Origin: Paenarthrobacter sp.
Lineage (GTDB): Bacteria > Actinomycetota > Actinomycetes > Actinomycetales > Micrococcaceae
NCBI GenBank assembly: GCA_031179305.1
Contig: JAPSHX010000011.1
Span: 1 to 64,000 of the forward strand
DNA: 64,000 bases
Reading direction: 5' to 3'
The notes under the pieces were generated by a model that saw nothing but the letters and a program-made list of their open reading frames with translations, had not been told where the DNA came from and searched no databases. Both the position numbers and the translations under genes were made by a program. Positions 33,602 through 40,763 of this stretch are shown piece by piece (position 1 is the stretch's first letter; each line of letters starts with the position of its first letter).

Positions 33602-34720
33602 ATGATCATCGGTGTCCCCAAAGAAATCAAGAACAACGAGTTCCGCGTAGCCATTACAGCTGCCGGTGTCCACGAGTTCCGCACCCACGGACACACCGTT
33701 CTGGTTGAGCGCGGCGCAGGCCTCGGCTCGGGCATCACCGACGAGGAATACTCGATCGCCGGCGCCGAAATCGTCAACGAAGCAGATGACGTGTGGGGCC
33801 GTGCGGACATGGTCATGAAGGTCAAGGAACCCATCGCGGCCGAGTACCACCGCTTCCGCAAGGGCCTCATTCTCTTCACGTACCTGCACCTGGCCGCCGA
33901 GCCCGAGCTCACCGCTGAGCTCATCAACTCCGGCGTCACCGCTATCGCCTACGAAACCGTCCAAGAAGGCCGCACCCTGCCGCTGCTGGCCCCGATGTCC
34001 GAGGTAGCAGGCCGCCTGTCCGTAGTAGTGGGCGCTTCCTCGCTGATGGCTCCGGCCGGCGGCAAGGGCGTTCTCCTGGGCGGCGTACCCGGCGTCCGTC
34101 CGGCGAAGGTTGTTGTCCTCGGCGCCGGCGTTGCGGGAACCAACGCTGCCGCCATGGCGCTGGGACTCGGTGCTGATGTCACCATCATGGACATCAACAT
34201 CAACCGGTTGCGCGAACTCGACGCCCTTTACCAGGGCCGCCTGAAGACCGTTGCCTCCAACGCCTACGAGATCGAGAAGTCAGTTATCGACGCAGATCTG
34301 GTGATCGGGTCCGTGCTGATCCCGGGCGCCAAGGCTCCCAAGCTGGTCACCAACGAACTGGTTGCCCGCATGAAGCCGGGCTCGGTGCTGGTGGACATCG
34401 CCGTTGACCAGGGCGGCTGCTTCGAAGACACACACCCCACCACCCACCAGGAACCGACGTACAAGGTCCACAACTCGATCTTCTACTGCGTTGCCAACAT
34501 GCCCGGCGCTGTTCCGAACACCTCCACGTACGCACTGACCAACGTCACCCTGCGCTACGCGGTGGCACTGGCCAATTTGGGAGTCAAGGCCGCCTTCGAC
34601 CGCGACCCCGCCCTGGCTGCCGGCCTCAACATCGCCGCTGGCCACGTGGCACACCACTCCGTTTCCGAGGCGCACAACCTGCCCCTCGTCAACGACTGGC
34701 ACACGCTGGTCTCCGCGTAG
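33602..34720 (+). CDS. ald: Alanine dehydrogenase
   Basis: NAD-dependent L-alanine dehydrogenase, 372 aa, interconverting alanine with pyruvate and ammonia in the cytosol. [20 protein letters not shown] is the family N-terminus with the pyruvate-binding Arg. VKVKEP-like MKVKEP and FTYLHLAAE carry catalytic residues (Lys, His), [20 protein letters not shown] is the Rossmann motif, and [14 protein letters not shown] the C-terminal signature. Length equals other Ald proteins. Followed by a 20-bp stem terminator. Divergent from its likely activator. Confidence 0.97.
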   Translation: MIIGVPKEIKNNEFRVAITAAGVHEFRTHGHTVLVERGAGLGSGITDEEYSIAGAEIVNEADDVWGRADMVMKVKEPIAAEYHRFRKGLILFTYLHLAAEPELTAELINSGVTAIAYETVQEGRTLPLLAPMSEVAGRLSVVVGASSLMAPAGGKGVLLGGVPGVRPAKVVVLGAGVAGTNAAAMALGLGADVTIMDININRLRELDALYQGRLKTVASNAYEIEKSVIDADLVIGSVLIPGAKAPKLVTNELVARMKPGSVLVDIAVDQGGCFEDTHPTTHQEPTYKVHNSIFYCVANMPGAVPNTSTYALTNVTLRYAVALANLGVKAAFDRDPALAAGLNIAAGHVAHHSVSEAHNLPLVNDWHTLVSA

Positions 34721-34729
34721 CTTGAAGCT

Positions 34730-34774
34730 CGACGGCGGGGTGCGGCTTCCACGCGAAGCCGCACCCCGCCGTCG
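34730..34774 (+). terminator. Very strong hairpin terminator after ald
   Basis: Twenty-base perfect arms (34730-34749 and 34755-34774, beginning CGACGGCGGGG and ending CCCCGCCGTCG) with a 5-base loop CACGC, then TGGTTT. It also faces the convergent anti-sigma-like gene, so it may act in both directions. Confidence 0.92.
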
Positions 34775-34806
34775 TGGTTTAACCCCGCGCGAGTTGGGGC
34801 TGGACC

Positions 34807-35610
34807 CTAGGGCTTTCCGGGGAGCGACGGGATCAGCTCCGAGGGAACCGGGACGGGGACGCCGGAGGGGCCGAGCTTCGAGGGATCGATCTTGGAAGGG
34901 TCGATCTCCGGCGGGGTCACGGGCAACGCTGGAGGCGTGGGGATGACCCCATTACCGGGCTCTTTGTGGGACGGCGCCTTGGGGGTGTGCGGCGACGCTC
35001 CGCCAGGCTGTGGCTCAGGAGCAGGAACGACCGGGTTGCCCGGTGCGGCGGGCGTCGGCTGAGGTACGACCGTGGCAGGAGCTTGCTGCGGCTCTTCCCG
35101 GACAGGCAACGGCTCAGGAGTGGTACCGGCCGGGGCATCGGGCTGGGGAGCACTGCCCGAACCGGGGTTTAATTGCGAGACCACCGAACCGATTGCTGCC
35201 CCGAGGTGCTGGAAAGCGCCCGGCAGGCCGCCCTCGGAAGCGACGGCAGCGGTTGCGCCGCCAGCCAAGGACACAGCTACGGCGAGGCCTGCGATGGCCG
35301 TCCGACGCTTCTTCCGACGCCGGGCGGCAAGTTCGTCCGCGGGCACGCCGTCAGCTGGCAGGTCGTTCACGGGGGCGGATTCAGCAGCAACAGTGGCGAG
35401 TACCGCCGTCGGCGCACCCGTCGATGCGGCCGGGCTGCCGACCATGAGGGCGCGGACTGCGTCGGACGGCAAGGGAGCAGCGTTGGCTAGTGAACGGAGC
35501 TCAAGGAGTTCAGTGCGCAGCTCGGCATCGTCGGTGAAACCGGAGTCGGCCAGCAGGTGGTCGATTGCATGCCGGTCATGACGTCCGCGCGGCGTGAATT
35601 GTTCGCTCAT
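34807..35610 (-). CDS. Membrane partner of the ECF sigma factor (putative anti-sigma factor)
   Basis: 267 aa. The first 90 residues are soluble and acidic (HAIDHLLADSGFTDDAELRT), then a basic stop-transfer (ARRRKKRR) and one TM helix (TAIAGLAVAVSLAGGATAAV, about 107-126), followed by about 140 residues of Pro-rich extracellular region. It overlaps the ECF sigma gene by ATGA, the usual arrangement for a sigma/anti-sigma pair. No zinc-binding HxxxCxxC anti-sigma motif is visible, so the role is inferred from position and topology. The Pro-rich ectodomain could sense the wall. Confidence 0.65.
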   Translation of the reverse strand: MSEQFTPRGRHDRHAIDHLLADSGFTDDAELRTELLELRSLANAAPLPSDAVRALMVGSPAASTGAPTAVLATVAAESAPVNDLPADGVPADELAARRRKKRRTAIAGLAVAVSLAGGATAAVASEGGLPGAFQHLGAAIGSVVSQLNPGSGSAPQPDAPAGTTPEPLPVREEPQQAPATVVPQPTPAAPGNPVVPAPEPQPGGASPHTPKAPSHKEPGNGVIPTPPALPVTPPEIDPSKIDPSKLGPSGVPVPVPSELIPSLPGKP

Positions 35611-36158
35611 GATGTGCCGTTCCTTAGTAGTGCACGCTTCTTCAGTGCACTCAATGCCCTGCGTTGTAGCTGTTTGACGGCTCCCTGGGACTTACCCATG
35701 ATCGCCGCCGTATCTTCCACCGACACGTCGGCGACGACCCTGAGGGCCAGGACCTCCCGATAATCATCAGGGAGGTCGTCCAAAATTTCAGTAACGCCCA
35801 GGCCGGCAACCCGTCCGAAGGCCTGGTCTTCGGCCGACGGCGACCGCCGCGCGTCCAGGTCCGGTTCGTAGGGTGTCGTCTCGGGCGTTCGTTCGCGTTT
35901 GCGATAGTGGTCCACCATCCGCGCATGCGCTATGGAGAACAACAGGGTTTTGGCCCCTGAAAGCCCGCCGTGGAGCGTTTCCAGCTTCGGATACAGGGCA
36001 AGGAAGACGTCCTGCGTCACGGCTTCGGGGTCGTCCACGCCCCTTGCCCGGAGGTAGCCAAACACCGGTCCGGCGAAGTTGTTGTAGGCAGCCGTGAAGA
36101 GCAGGGCGGGATCGTCCTGATCCGCCTGCACGTATTCATCAGCCAAAGGGTCAAGCAC
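35607..36158 (-). CDS. ECF RNA polymerase sigma factor
   Basis: 183 aa. Region 2 (AAYNNFAGPVFGYLRARGVD, then DDPEAVTQDVFLALYPKL) binds core and the -10; region 4 (ILDDLPDDYREVLALRVVAD, SVEDTAAIMGKSQGAVKQLQ) recognises the -35. I use the GTG at 36158 because GGAGG lies 9 bases before it; an in-frame GTG 21 bases upstream has no SD. The stop overlaps the membrane partner start. A candidate ECF promoter lies upstream of the neighbouring secreted-protein gene. Confidence 0.9.
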   Translation of the reverse strand: MLDPLADEYVQADQDDPALLFTAAYNNFAGPVFGYLRARGVDDPEAVTQDVFLALYPKLETLHGGLSGAKTLLFSIAHARMVDHYRKRERTPETTPYEPDLDARRSPSAEDQAFGRVAGLGVTEILDDLPDDYREVLALRVVADVSVEDTAAIMGKSQGAVKQLQRRALSALKKRALLRNGTS

Positions 36159-36189
36159 CCGTGGATGCCTCCGTCCCACACACTACGTA

Positions 36190-36223
36190 GCGGGGCTCCT
36201 TGTCCTAAGCCAAGGAGCCCCGC
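36190..36223. terminator. Hairpin between the secreted-protein gene and the sigma gene
   Basis: Thirteen-base perfect arms GCGGGGCTCCTTG (36190-36202) and CAAGGAGCCCCGC (36211-36223), 8-base loop. It follows the gene that ends at 36248 on the minus strand and precedes the sigma gene by 30 bases. No U tract, so it may attenuate rather than end transcription. Confidence 0.7.
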
Positions 36224-36247
36224 CCTTAAACCGTAACCGCTGCTTGC

Positions 36248-36958
36248 TTAGCGGACAGAATCGAGCGGTGCGGCCGGAACGTCGGCGGGAACCTGTGCCG
36301 GCAGCTCAGGCGTCGCAGGGACGGCAGGCACTGCGGGGACAGCAGGTGTGGCGGGAACTCCCGGCACAGCGGGCACTGCAGGAACGGCGGGAACTGCAGG
36401 CGTTACCGGCAGTTCGGACGTCACGGCAGCGTCGACGTCGGCCTCTGCCGTCACCGAGCCGTCAGTCTTCAGGCCGGCAGCTTTACCTGCCTCCACCACG
36501 GCCTCGCAGTGCGCCTCCACCTTGGCTTCGCCGCCGGCAGCAATGGTCAAGGACTCGAAACCGGGGACCTTGGCGTCAGACTTCAGGCCGCCATTGAGGA
36601 GCGCGGTGCAGAGGCCGAAAGCCTCCGGGGACGTGGCGTCTTCCACCGTTGCTTTGGCATCGGATACGGCGTCGGCGGCCTTGGCCTGGCCGGCTTCGGC
36701 GGCCTCAGTTGCAGTTGCCTGCGCGGTCTCGACGGCGTCAGTCGCCTTGGTCTTGGCGGTTTCGGCGGCGTCGGCTGCTTCGGCGGCCTTCTCAGCAACA
36801 GGGGCCGGAGCGCCAACGAGGTCATGCGCGGTCTGCTGGATTCCGGTGGGAAGCGCGCCATTGAAGGCAGCGACGCCGGTTCCACCGGCAGCTACGGCTC
36901 CGGCAGCCAGGACGCCTGCGGCGACTTTGCTGGTGGCAAGGATAGTGAACAAGGACAT
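36248..36958 (-). CDS. Secreted Ala/Val/Pro-repeat protein next to the ECF sigma factor
   Basis: 236 aa. N-terminal hydrophobic segment (LATSKVAAGVLAAGAVAAGG) that could be a signal peptide or anchor. An Ala/Glu-rich helical region with repeats of (A)ETA/ATEAA follows. A small region with two cysteines (FGLCTALLNGG and VEAHCEAVV) could form a disulfide. The C-terminus repeats AVP/ATP (PAVPAVPAVPGVPATPAVPA). ATG at 36958 behind GGAGG; the frame is open five codons earlier. Function unknown. Its position suggests it belongs to the regulon of the adjacent sigma factor. Confidence 0.72.
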   Translation of the reverse strand: MSLFTILATSKVAAGVLAAGAVAAGGTGVAAFNGALPTGIQQTAHDLVGAPAPVAEKAAEAADAAETAKTKATDAVETAQATATEAAEAGQAKAADAVSDAKATVEDATSPEAFGLCTALLNGGLKSDAKVPGFESLTIAAGGEAKVEAHCEAVVEAGKAAGLKTDGSVTAEADVDAAVTSELPVTPAVPAVPAVPAVPGVPATPAVPAVPAVPATPELPAQVPADVPAAPLDSVR

Positions 36959-37050
36959 GAAACCCTCCGACAAACGATTTTGGGATTGCCCCGGCCGCGG
37001 TTGGGTCGCGACCGGATGATCAGCGTGCGGACGTGGCCCGCACTCCCCTT

Positions 37051-37078
37051 ACATCGTTCGGGGCCTCGGTGAGGTTAC
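37051..37078 (-). promoter_or_regulatory. Candidate ECF-type promoter for the secreted protein
   Basis: On the minus strand GTAACC (37078-37073), with AACC followed by exactly 16 bases and then CGATGT (37056-37051). This resembles the AAC-N16-CGT layout of ECF promoters. It is about 93 bases upstream of the start at 36958. Confidence 0.4.
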
Positions 37079-37255
37079 GCGTTGTCCGAAATTCTTTTTC
37101 AGGGCTTGGCGTGCTGCACTTTATCCACATTGGTTAGATGTCCCCATGGCCGCGTCCACTGCAGGCAACTATGCTCAGGAAACGCCTGGCCCGTTGGATG
37201 CCCGGCGATCGACAGATCACTACGTCAGGGGATACGTAATGGGGTTGGGTACCTA

Positions 37256-38461
37256 GTGGGACACGGATTGGTGGGCGCTGACGTCGGGGATCTCCGACGA
37301 CTTTCGGCAGTGATGGACTCCGAGGCGGAGAAGATCACCAAGCTTCAACAACAGCTCACTGCGCTGATTCAGAACGGCAACTTCTGGCGGGGAAATGATG
37401 CTGAACAGTTCCGAAGCCGGTGGCAGAGCGATCTCCATGGACGGTTGGGAGCGGCAGCTGCTTGCCTGCGCACCAACGCCCGCGCCCTGAAACTCAACGC
37501 CGAGCAGCAGGAACAAGCTTCCTCGGGCAGTCCGGGACGCGAACCCAAGGGTGGACCTTCAACAGGGCATGGAAAGAGCATTCCCGATGCCCTCGGGTTC
37601 ACTTTTGATCCCACCAGCTATGGCCCGGTCACGGTCGAGGGCAGCGGCTCGATTGACAGCCAAGCAACCGGCGAAGCCCATGGCTCCGTTGGTCCCGGAG
37701 GCATCGCGTTCGGAGGATCCGGCGAGGCTTCCAGCGGAGGTGACATGACCTGGAAGGCGGAGACTGAGTACGGGCCCGTCAAGACCACCGTCACCAACGA
37801 AACGTTCGTCGGCGCCCGCGCCAATGGCGAGTTCGGGGCCAGTGTGCCATTCGGACTCGGACTTCCCAATGCCCACGCCAACGGTGAAGCATTCGCTGGC
37901 GCGGAAAACATCACCACCATAAAGTCAGAGTTCTTTGACGGCTGGGTCAGCAATACCGCCACGACGCGTGCCATGACAGGAGTCGAGGCGAGCGCCCACG
38001 CCAACGCAAGCAGCCCCTTCCTGTTTTCGGCTGGTGGTGAGGGCTTCGCGGGTCAAAAAATCACCATGGACAACAAGACCGAGTTCGCTGGTGGGCTGTT
38101 CGCCTTGGGACAAGGCGGAGAATTGCGCGCCGGGGCTTGGGCCAGCGCCGGTGAAGGCGAAATCAGTGTCAAGGGCCGCGATGTCTCAGGTACTGCGTTC
38201 AGCGCAGGAGCGGGCGCTGAGCTGACAGGGAGCCGATATGTCGAAGTCCTGGGCCAAACACTGACACTCAACGCGACGGTGGCCGCCGGAGCGGGTGAGG
38301 GGCACTTCTTTACTGCTTCCATGGATGAAGACGGGCTCACTCTGGGCGCGGGAGCCAAGCTCACCGCCGAACTGGGTCTGGGCGCGGGTGGCCAGATCAC
38401 CCTCAGTCCCAAAGGACTTGTGGATTCCGTAACCGGGTTCGTCGACTTCCTGAACAACTGA
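37256..38461 (+). CDS. WXG100-headed secreted protein with Gly/Ala-rich C-terminal region
   Basis: 401 aa. Residues 1-85 are an ESX/WXG100-like helical hairpin (DLRRLSAVMDSEAEKITKLQ, NFWRGNDAEQFRSRW, CLRTNARALKLNAEQQEQAS) with WRG at the turn. A Ser/Gly linker follows. From about residue 110 there is a long Gly/Ala-rich beta-type region with spaced repeats (GSGSIDSQATGEAHGSVG, GVEASAHANASSPF, GAGAELTGSRYV, GAKLTAELGLGAGG). I chose the GTG at 37256; the frame is open 58 codons upstream, but that stretch looks non-coding. The C-terminal region matches no toxin family I know. It is probably exported by a type VII system encoded elsewhere and paired with the next gene. Confidence 0.72.
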   Translation: MGHGLVGADVGDLRRLSAVMDSEAEKITKLQQQLTALIQNGNFWRGNDAEQFRSRWQSDLHGRLGAAAACLRTNARALKLNAEQQEQASSGSPGREPKGGPSTGHGKSIPDALGFTFDPTSYGPVTVEGSGSIDSQATGEAHGSVGPGGIAFGGSGEASSGGDMTWKAETEYGPVKTTVTNETFVGARANGEFGASVPFGLGLPNAHANGEAFAGAENITTIKSEFFDGWVSNTATTRAMTGVEASAHANASSPFLFSAGGEGFAGQKITMDNKTEFAGGLFALGQGGELRAGAWASAGEGEISVKGRDVSGTAFSAGAGAELTGSRYVEVLGQTLTLNATVAAGAGEGHFFTASMDEDGLTLGAGAKLTAELGLGAGGQITLSPKGLVDSVTGFVDFLNN

Positions 38462-38495
38462 CCGTCGCCACCACACCACCGCCCGAAAGGCTCCA

Positions 38496-38975
38496 ATGTC
38501 GCAACAGGTTTTCCCGTCCGCATCCTTCCCCGCCTACCCCACCATCAAACTCAACCCACCGGCCGGGTGGACGCATCAAGTAGTCCCTGATGCCGTGGGG
38601 GCGCTGATGGCCCCGGCCTCAGAAGGTCGCTACACGGCAAACGTGGTGATCTCGGTGTCCCGCCGCTTGCCCGATTACCAGCTGAGGGACATCGCTGCAT
38701 CCGTGGACTCGTTCCTGGACGCCCTGCCGGACGCGGTCCTGCTCGCCACAGAGCCAGTGGTTATCAATGGTCGGGATTGGCACGTGCGCGAGGCACGCTA
38801 CACGCACCCGCAAGCAGGTTCGCTGGCACAGTTCACAGCAGTGACGGTGGTCCACCAGGACGCCGCAGCGGATGTCGTCCAGTTGACCGGCAGCTGCCAG
38901 CCGATTGAAGGCAACCACGACCTCCAGGCCATCTATTCGCTGGTTGCCAGCGCGGACGTTACGCCAGCGCCCTAG
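38496..38975 (+). CDS. Small soluble companion of the WXG100 protein
   Basis: 159 aa, no signal peptide. The pattern PTIKLNPPAGWTHQVVPDAV, ALMAPASEGRYTANVVISVS and LAQFTAVTVVHQDAAADVVQ resembles DUF1795/LpqN-type (Mog1/PsbP-like) folds that accompany ESX substrates. It starts 34 bases after the WXG100 gene and is probably cotranscribed; an immunity or chaperone role is inferred. Its 3' end overlaps the convergent oxidoreductase gene by 17 bases. Confidence 0.7.
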   Translation: MSQQVFPSASFPAYPTIKLNPPAGWTHQVVPDAVGALMAPASEGRYTANVVISVSRRLPDYQLRDIAASVDSFLDALPDAVLLATEPVVINGRDWHVREARYTHPQAGSLAQFTAVTVVHQDAAADVVQLTGSCQPIEGNHDLQAIYSLVASADVTPAP

Positions 38976-40005
38976 CCTGCTCAATCAGCTTCAGCACCGC
39001 AACGGAGTCCGCCGGATCCACTGGCGCCGGAAGCGGAGAGGAAGTGCCGCCGTCGTCGAGCTTTTCCGCCAGGATGCGGTAGAACTCGGGGTAGGCGCCG
39101 CGCTCCGTGGGGATGGTGGTGCGCTGCCCGTTCCGTTCCAGCGTGCCACTGTTTTGGGGAGGCTCGACGCCGTATTCCGCGTCTGTAGGCAAGCCCCCGC
39201 CCAGTACGTAGGGCTCCTGCGGATCGGCGCCGAACTTCACGAAGCCACCTTCGGTACCGAGGATGCGGAATCGCGGGCCGTGGAGGTGGCTGTTGAGGTT
39301 GATGGTGACGTGGCTGACCACGCCCGACTCATGTTGGAGTGCCAGGAAAACGTCGTCATCGGCGCTTTCCTGGGGGCGGCGGGCCGTGATCTCTGCGAAG
39401 GTAACGGTGGCCGGCCCAAAGAACCGGAGAGTGAGATCGAGGACGTGGGTGCCGAGATCGAACAGGACGCCGCCGCCGTCTTCCGCCGTGGCACTGGCTT
39501 TCCAGGCCTTGGCGATCTCCGGCGCCCAGCGCTCCATGCCCACCTCGAACCTGGTCACGGCACCCAACGTTCCGGCGTCGAGCAGTTTTTTCACGGTGAG
39601 TGAATCACCGTCCCAGCGCCGGTTTTGGTACACGGTGAGGACACGGCCCAGCTTCGCAGCTATTTGAATCAGTTCCTCGCCCTCAGCGCTGCGGACCGTG
39701 AACGGTTTATCGACGACGACGTCCAGCCCCGCTTCCAGCGCAGCTTTCGCGAGTGGGAAGTGGGTTGCGGGCGGTGTGCCCAGGACGACGAGATCCAGTT
39801 GGTCAGCCCGCGACAGGATGTCCTGCGGGGTGTTGACGATGTGTGCTTCCGGGTAGCGGGCCTGGGCCTTTGCCTGCCTTGCGGCGTCAGATGTTGCAAT
39901 GACGGCGAGTTCGTAGGCGGGATTACTGGCGATGAAGGGCGCGTGGAAGACGCTGCCCGACAGGCCAAAACCTGCGACGGCGGTACGGATCGGCTGGGAA
40001 GTCAT
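38959..40005 (-). CDS. Gfo/Idh/MocA-family oxidoreductase
   Basis: NAD(P)-dependent cytosolic oxidoreductase, 348 aa. RTAVAGFGLSGSVFHAPFIA is the Rossmann motif (the GxGxxG is slightly altered, as in YdgJ/YhhX relatives), VVDKPFTV holds the EKP-like catalytic Lys segment, and GGGVLFDLGTHVLDLTLRFF the C-terminal domain motif. Substrate unknown, probably a sugar or inositol derivative. Monocistronic; the next gene downstream on this strand is far away. Confidence 0.9.
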   Translation of the reverse strand: MTSQPIRTAVAGFGLSGSVFHAPFIASNPAYELAVIATSDAARQAKAQARYPEAHIVNTPQDILSRADQLDLVVLGTPPATHFPLAKAALEAGLDVVVDKPFTVRSAEGEELIQIAAKLGRVLTVYQNRRWDGDSLTVKKLLDAGTLGAVTRFEVGMERWAPEIAKAWKASATAEDGGGVLFDLGTHVLDLTLRFFGPATVTFAEITARRPQESADDDVFLALQHESGVVSHVTINLNSHLHGPRFRILGTEGGFVKFGADPQEPYVLGGGLPTDAEYGVEPPQNSGTLERNGQRTTIPTERGAYPEFYRILAEKLDDGGTSSPLPAPVDPADSVAVLKLIEQARALA

Positions 40006-40019
40006 GACCCTAGGCTAGA

Positions 40020-40277
40020 TCAGTAGACCTCGCGGCGGTGGGCGGCGCGGAAGATGATGATGACGAGTTCACCATCATGGATCTCGTAGAGGACCCTGAA
40101 GTCACCAACACGAATTCGCCATGCATTCGACTCTGCGGAAAGCTTCCTGACTCCGACCGGACGTGGGTTCAGTTCCAACTCGGCGATGGCCAGCAGTATC
40201 TTCCGGCGTACTGGAGCGTCTAGCTTTCGAATCTGCTTGGCAGCCGCGGTACTGAACTCCGCGCGGTATCGGCTCAC
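40020..40277 (-). CDS. RelE/ParE-family toxin
   Basis: 85 aa with the RelE fold signature: AAAKQIRKLDAPVRRKILLA, LNPRPVGVRKLS, AWRIRVGDFRVLYEIHDGEL and the terminal IIIFRAAHRREVY. The basic and aromatic residues (Arg, Arg, Tyr) at the end fit ribosome-dependent mRNA cleavage. The start overlaps the antitoxin stop (ATGA), so antitoxin and toxin are coupled. Confidence 0.92.
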   Translation of the reverse strand: MSRYRAEFSTAAAKQIRKLDAPVRRKILLAIAELELNPRPVGVRKLSAESNAWRIRVGDFRVLYEIHDGELVIIIFRAAHRREVY

Positions 40278-40543
40278 CGGGTGATGCCGTTTTCCTCCAG
40301 AAGATCATTGAGACTGACCCTGGCACCATCATCTTCCGCTTTAGCGGTCCGAAGCGCCTTAAGGTCCGCCTCATCTTCGAGACGTTCAAGCCTCTCGAGG
40401 TCCTCAGCACTGATGAGCACCGCGGCGACCTTGCCTCTCCGGGTGATGCTGATCCGTTCATGGCCGTAAGCAGCACGATTGATTGTGTCTGAAAGATGAA
40501 CTCGGAGGTCAGCGACACTCACGACATAGTCGGCGGTACCCAT
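40274..40543 (-). CDS. Phd/YefM-type antitoxin
   Basis: 89 aa. The N-terminal Phd/YefM domain (YVVSVADLRVHLSDTINRAA, RISITRRGKVAAVLISAEDL) binds the operator; the C-terminal tail binds and blocks the RelE toxin. I use the ATG at 40543; the open frame upstream runs through the operator palindrome. A 36-bp perfect palindrome begins 14 bases upstream of the start. Confidence 0.92.
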   Translation of the reverse strand: MGTADYVVSVADLRVHLSDTINRAAYGHERISITRRGKVAAVLISAEDLERLERLEDEADLKALRTAKAEDDGARVSLNDLLEENGITR

Positions 40544-40557
40544 GAGTCCACCATAGC

Positions 40558-40593
40558 CGCATCTGTACTTTATGTACATAAAGTACAGATGCG
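40558..40593. promoter_or_regulatory. 36-bp perfect palindrome: operator of the toxin-antitoxin pair
   Basis: Two 18-base perfect arms (CGCATCTGTACTTTATGT and its complement) without spacer, 14 bases before the antitoxin start. Inner repeats GTACTT/AAGTAC and TGTACA could give two binding sites for antitoxin dimers. It must overlap the promoter. Confidence 0.88.
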
Positions 40594-40682
40594 ACGCGGG
40601 ATGTGAGCGAGCATCGGGCTCAAGCACGCGGGAGGTGAGCGAGCGTCGGGCTGAAGCACGCGGGAGGTGAGCGAGCGTCGGA
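40594..40682. repeat. 32-bp tandem repeat, about 2.8 copies
   Basis: Units at 40594-40625, 40626-40657 and 40658-40682 (partial), each starting ACGCGGGAGGTGAGCGAGCG; unit 1 differs at four positions. They abut the 36-bp palindrome and lie upstream of the toxin-antitoxin genes. The copies are contiguous without spacers. Confidence 0.88.
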
Positions 40683-40690
40683 GACGGCGA

Positions 40691-40742
40691 AAGGCCGGGA
40701 ACCTCCCGAACCCGTTACAGGTTCAAGGAAGTTCCCGGCCTT
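40691..40742. terminator. Intrinsic terminator of the peptide-importer operon
   Basis: Twelve-base perfect arms AAGGCCGGGAAC (40691-40702) and GTTCCCGGCCTT (40731-40742). The 28-base loop contains a smaller GAACC/GGTTC stem. It follows the binding-protein gene ending at 40764 on the minus strand. Confidence 0.85.
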
Positions 40743-40763
40743 CAGGAGACTACTGCCGAGGGG

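Noticed and set aside
36986..37255. In-frame extension of the WXG100 gene back to 37082
   Set aside because: The extra 58 codons read as Cys- and Arg-rich non-coding sequence and do not resemble the start of a WXG100 protein, which should begin near the first helix.
40594..40682. Tandem 32-bp repeats considered as a CRISPR array
   Set aside because: The copies are contiguous with no spacers, there are fewer than three full copies, and no cas genes are present.
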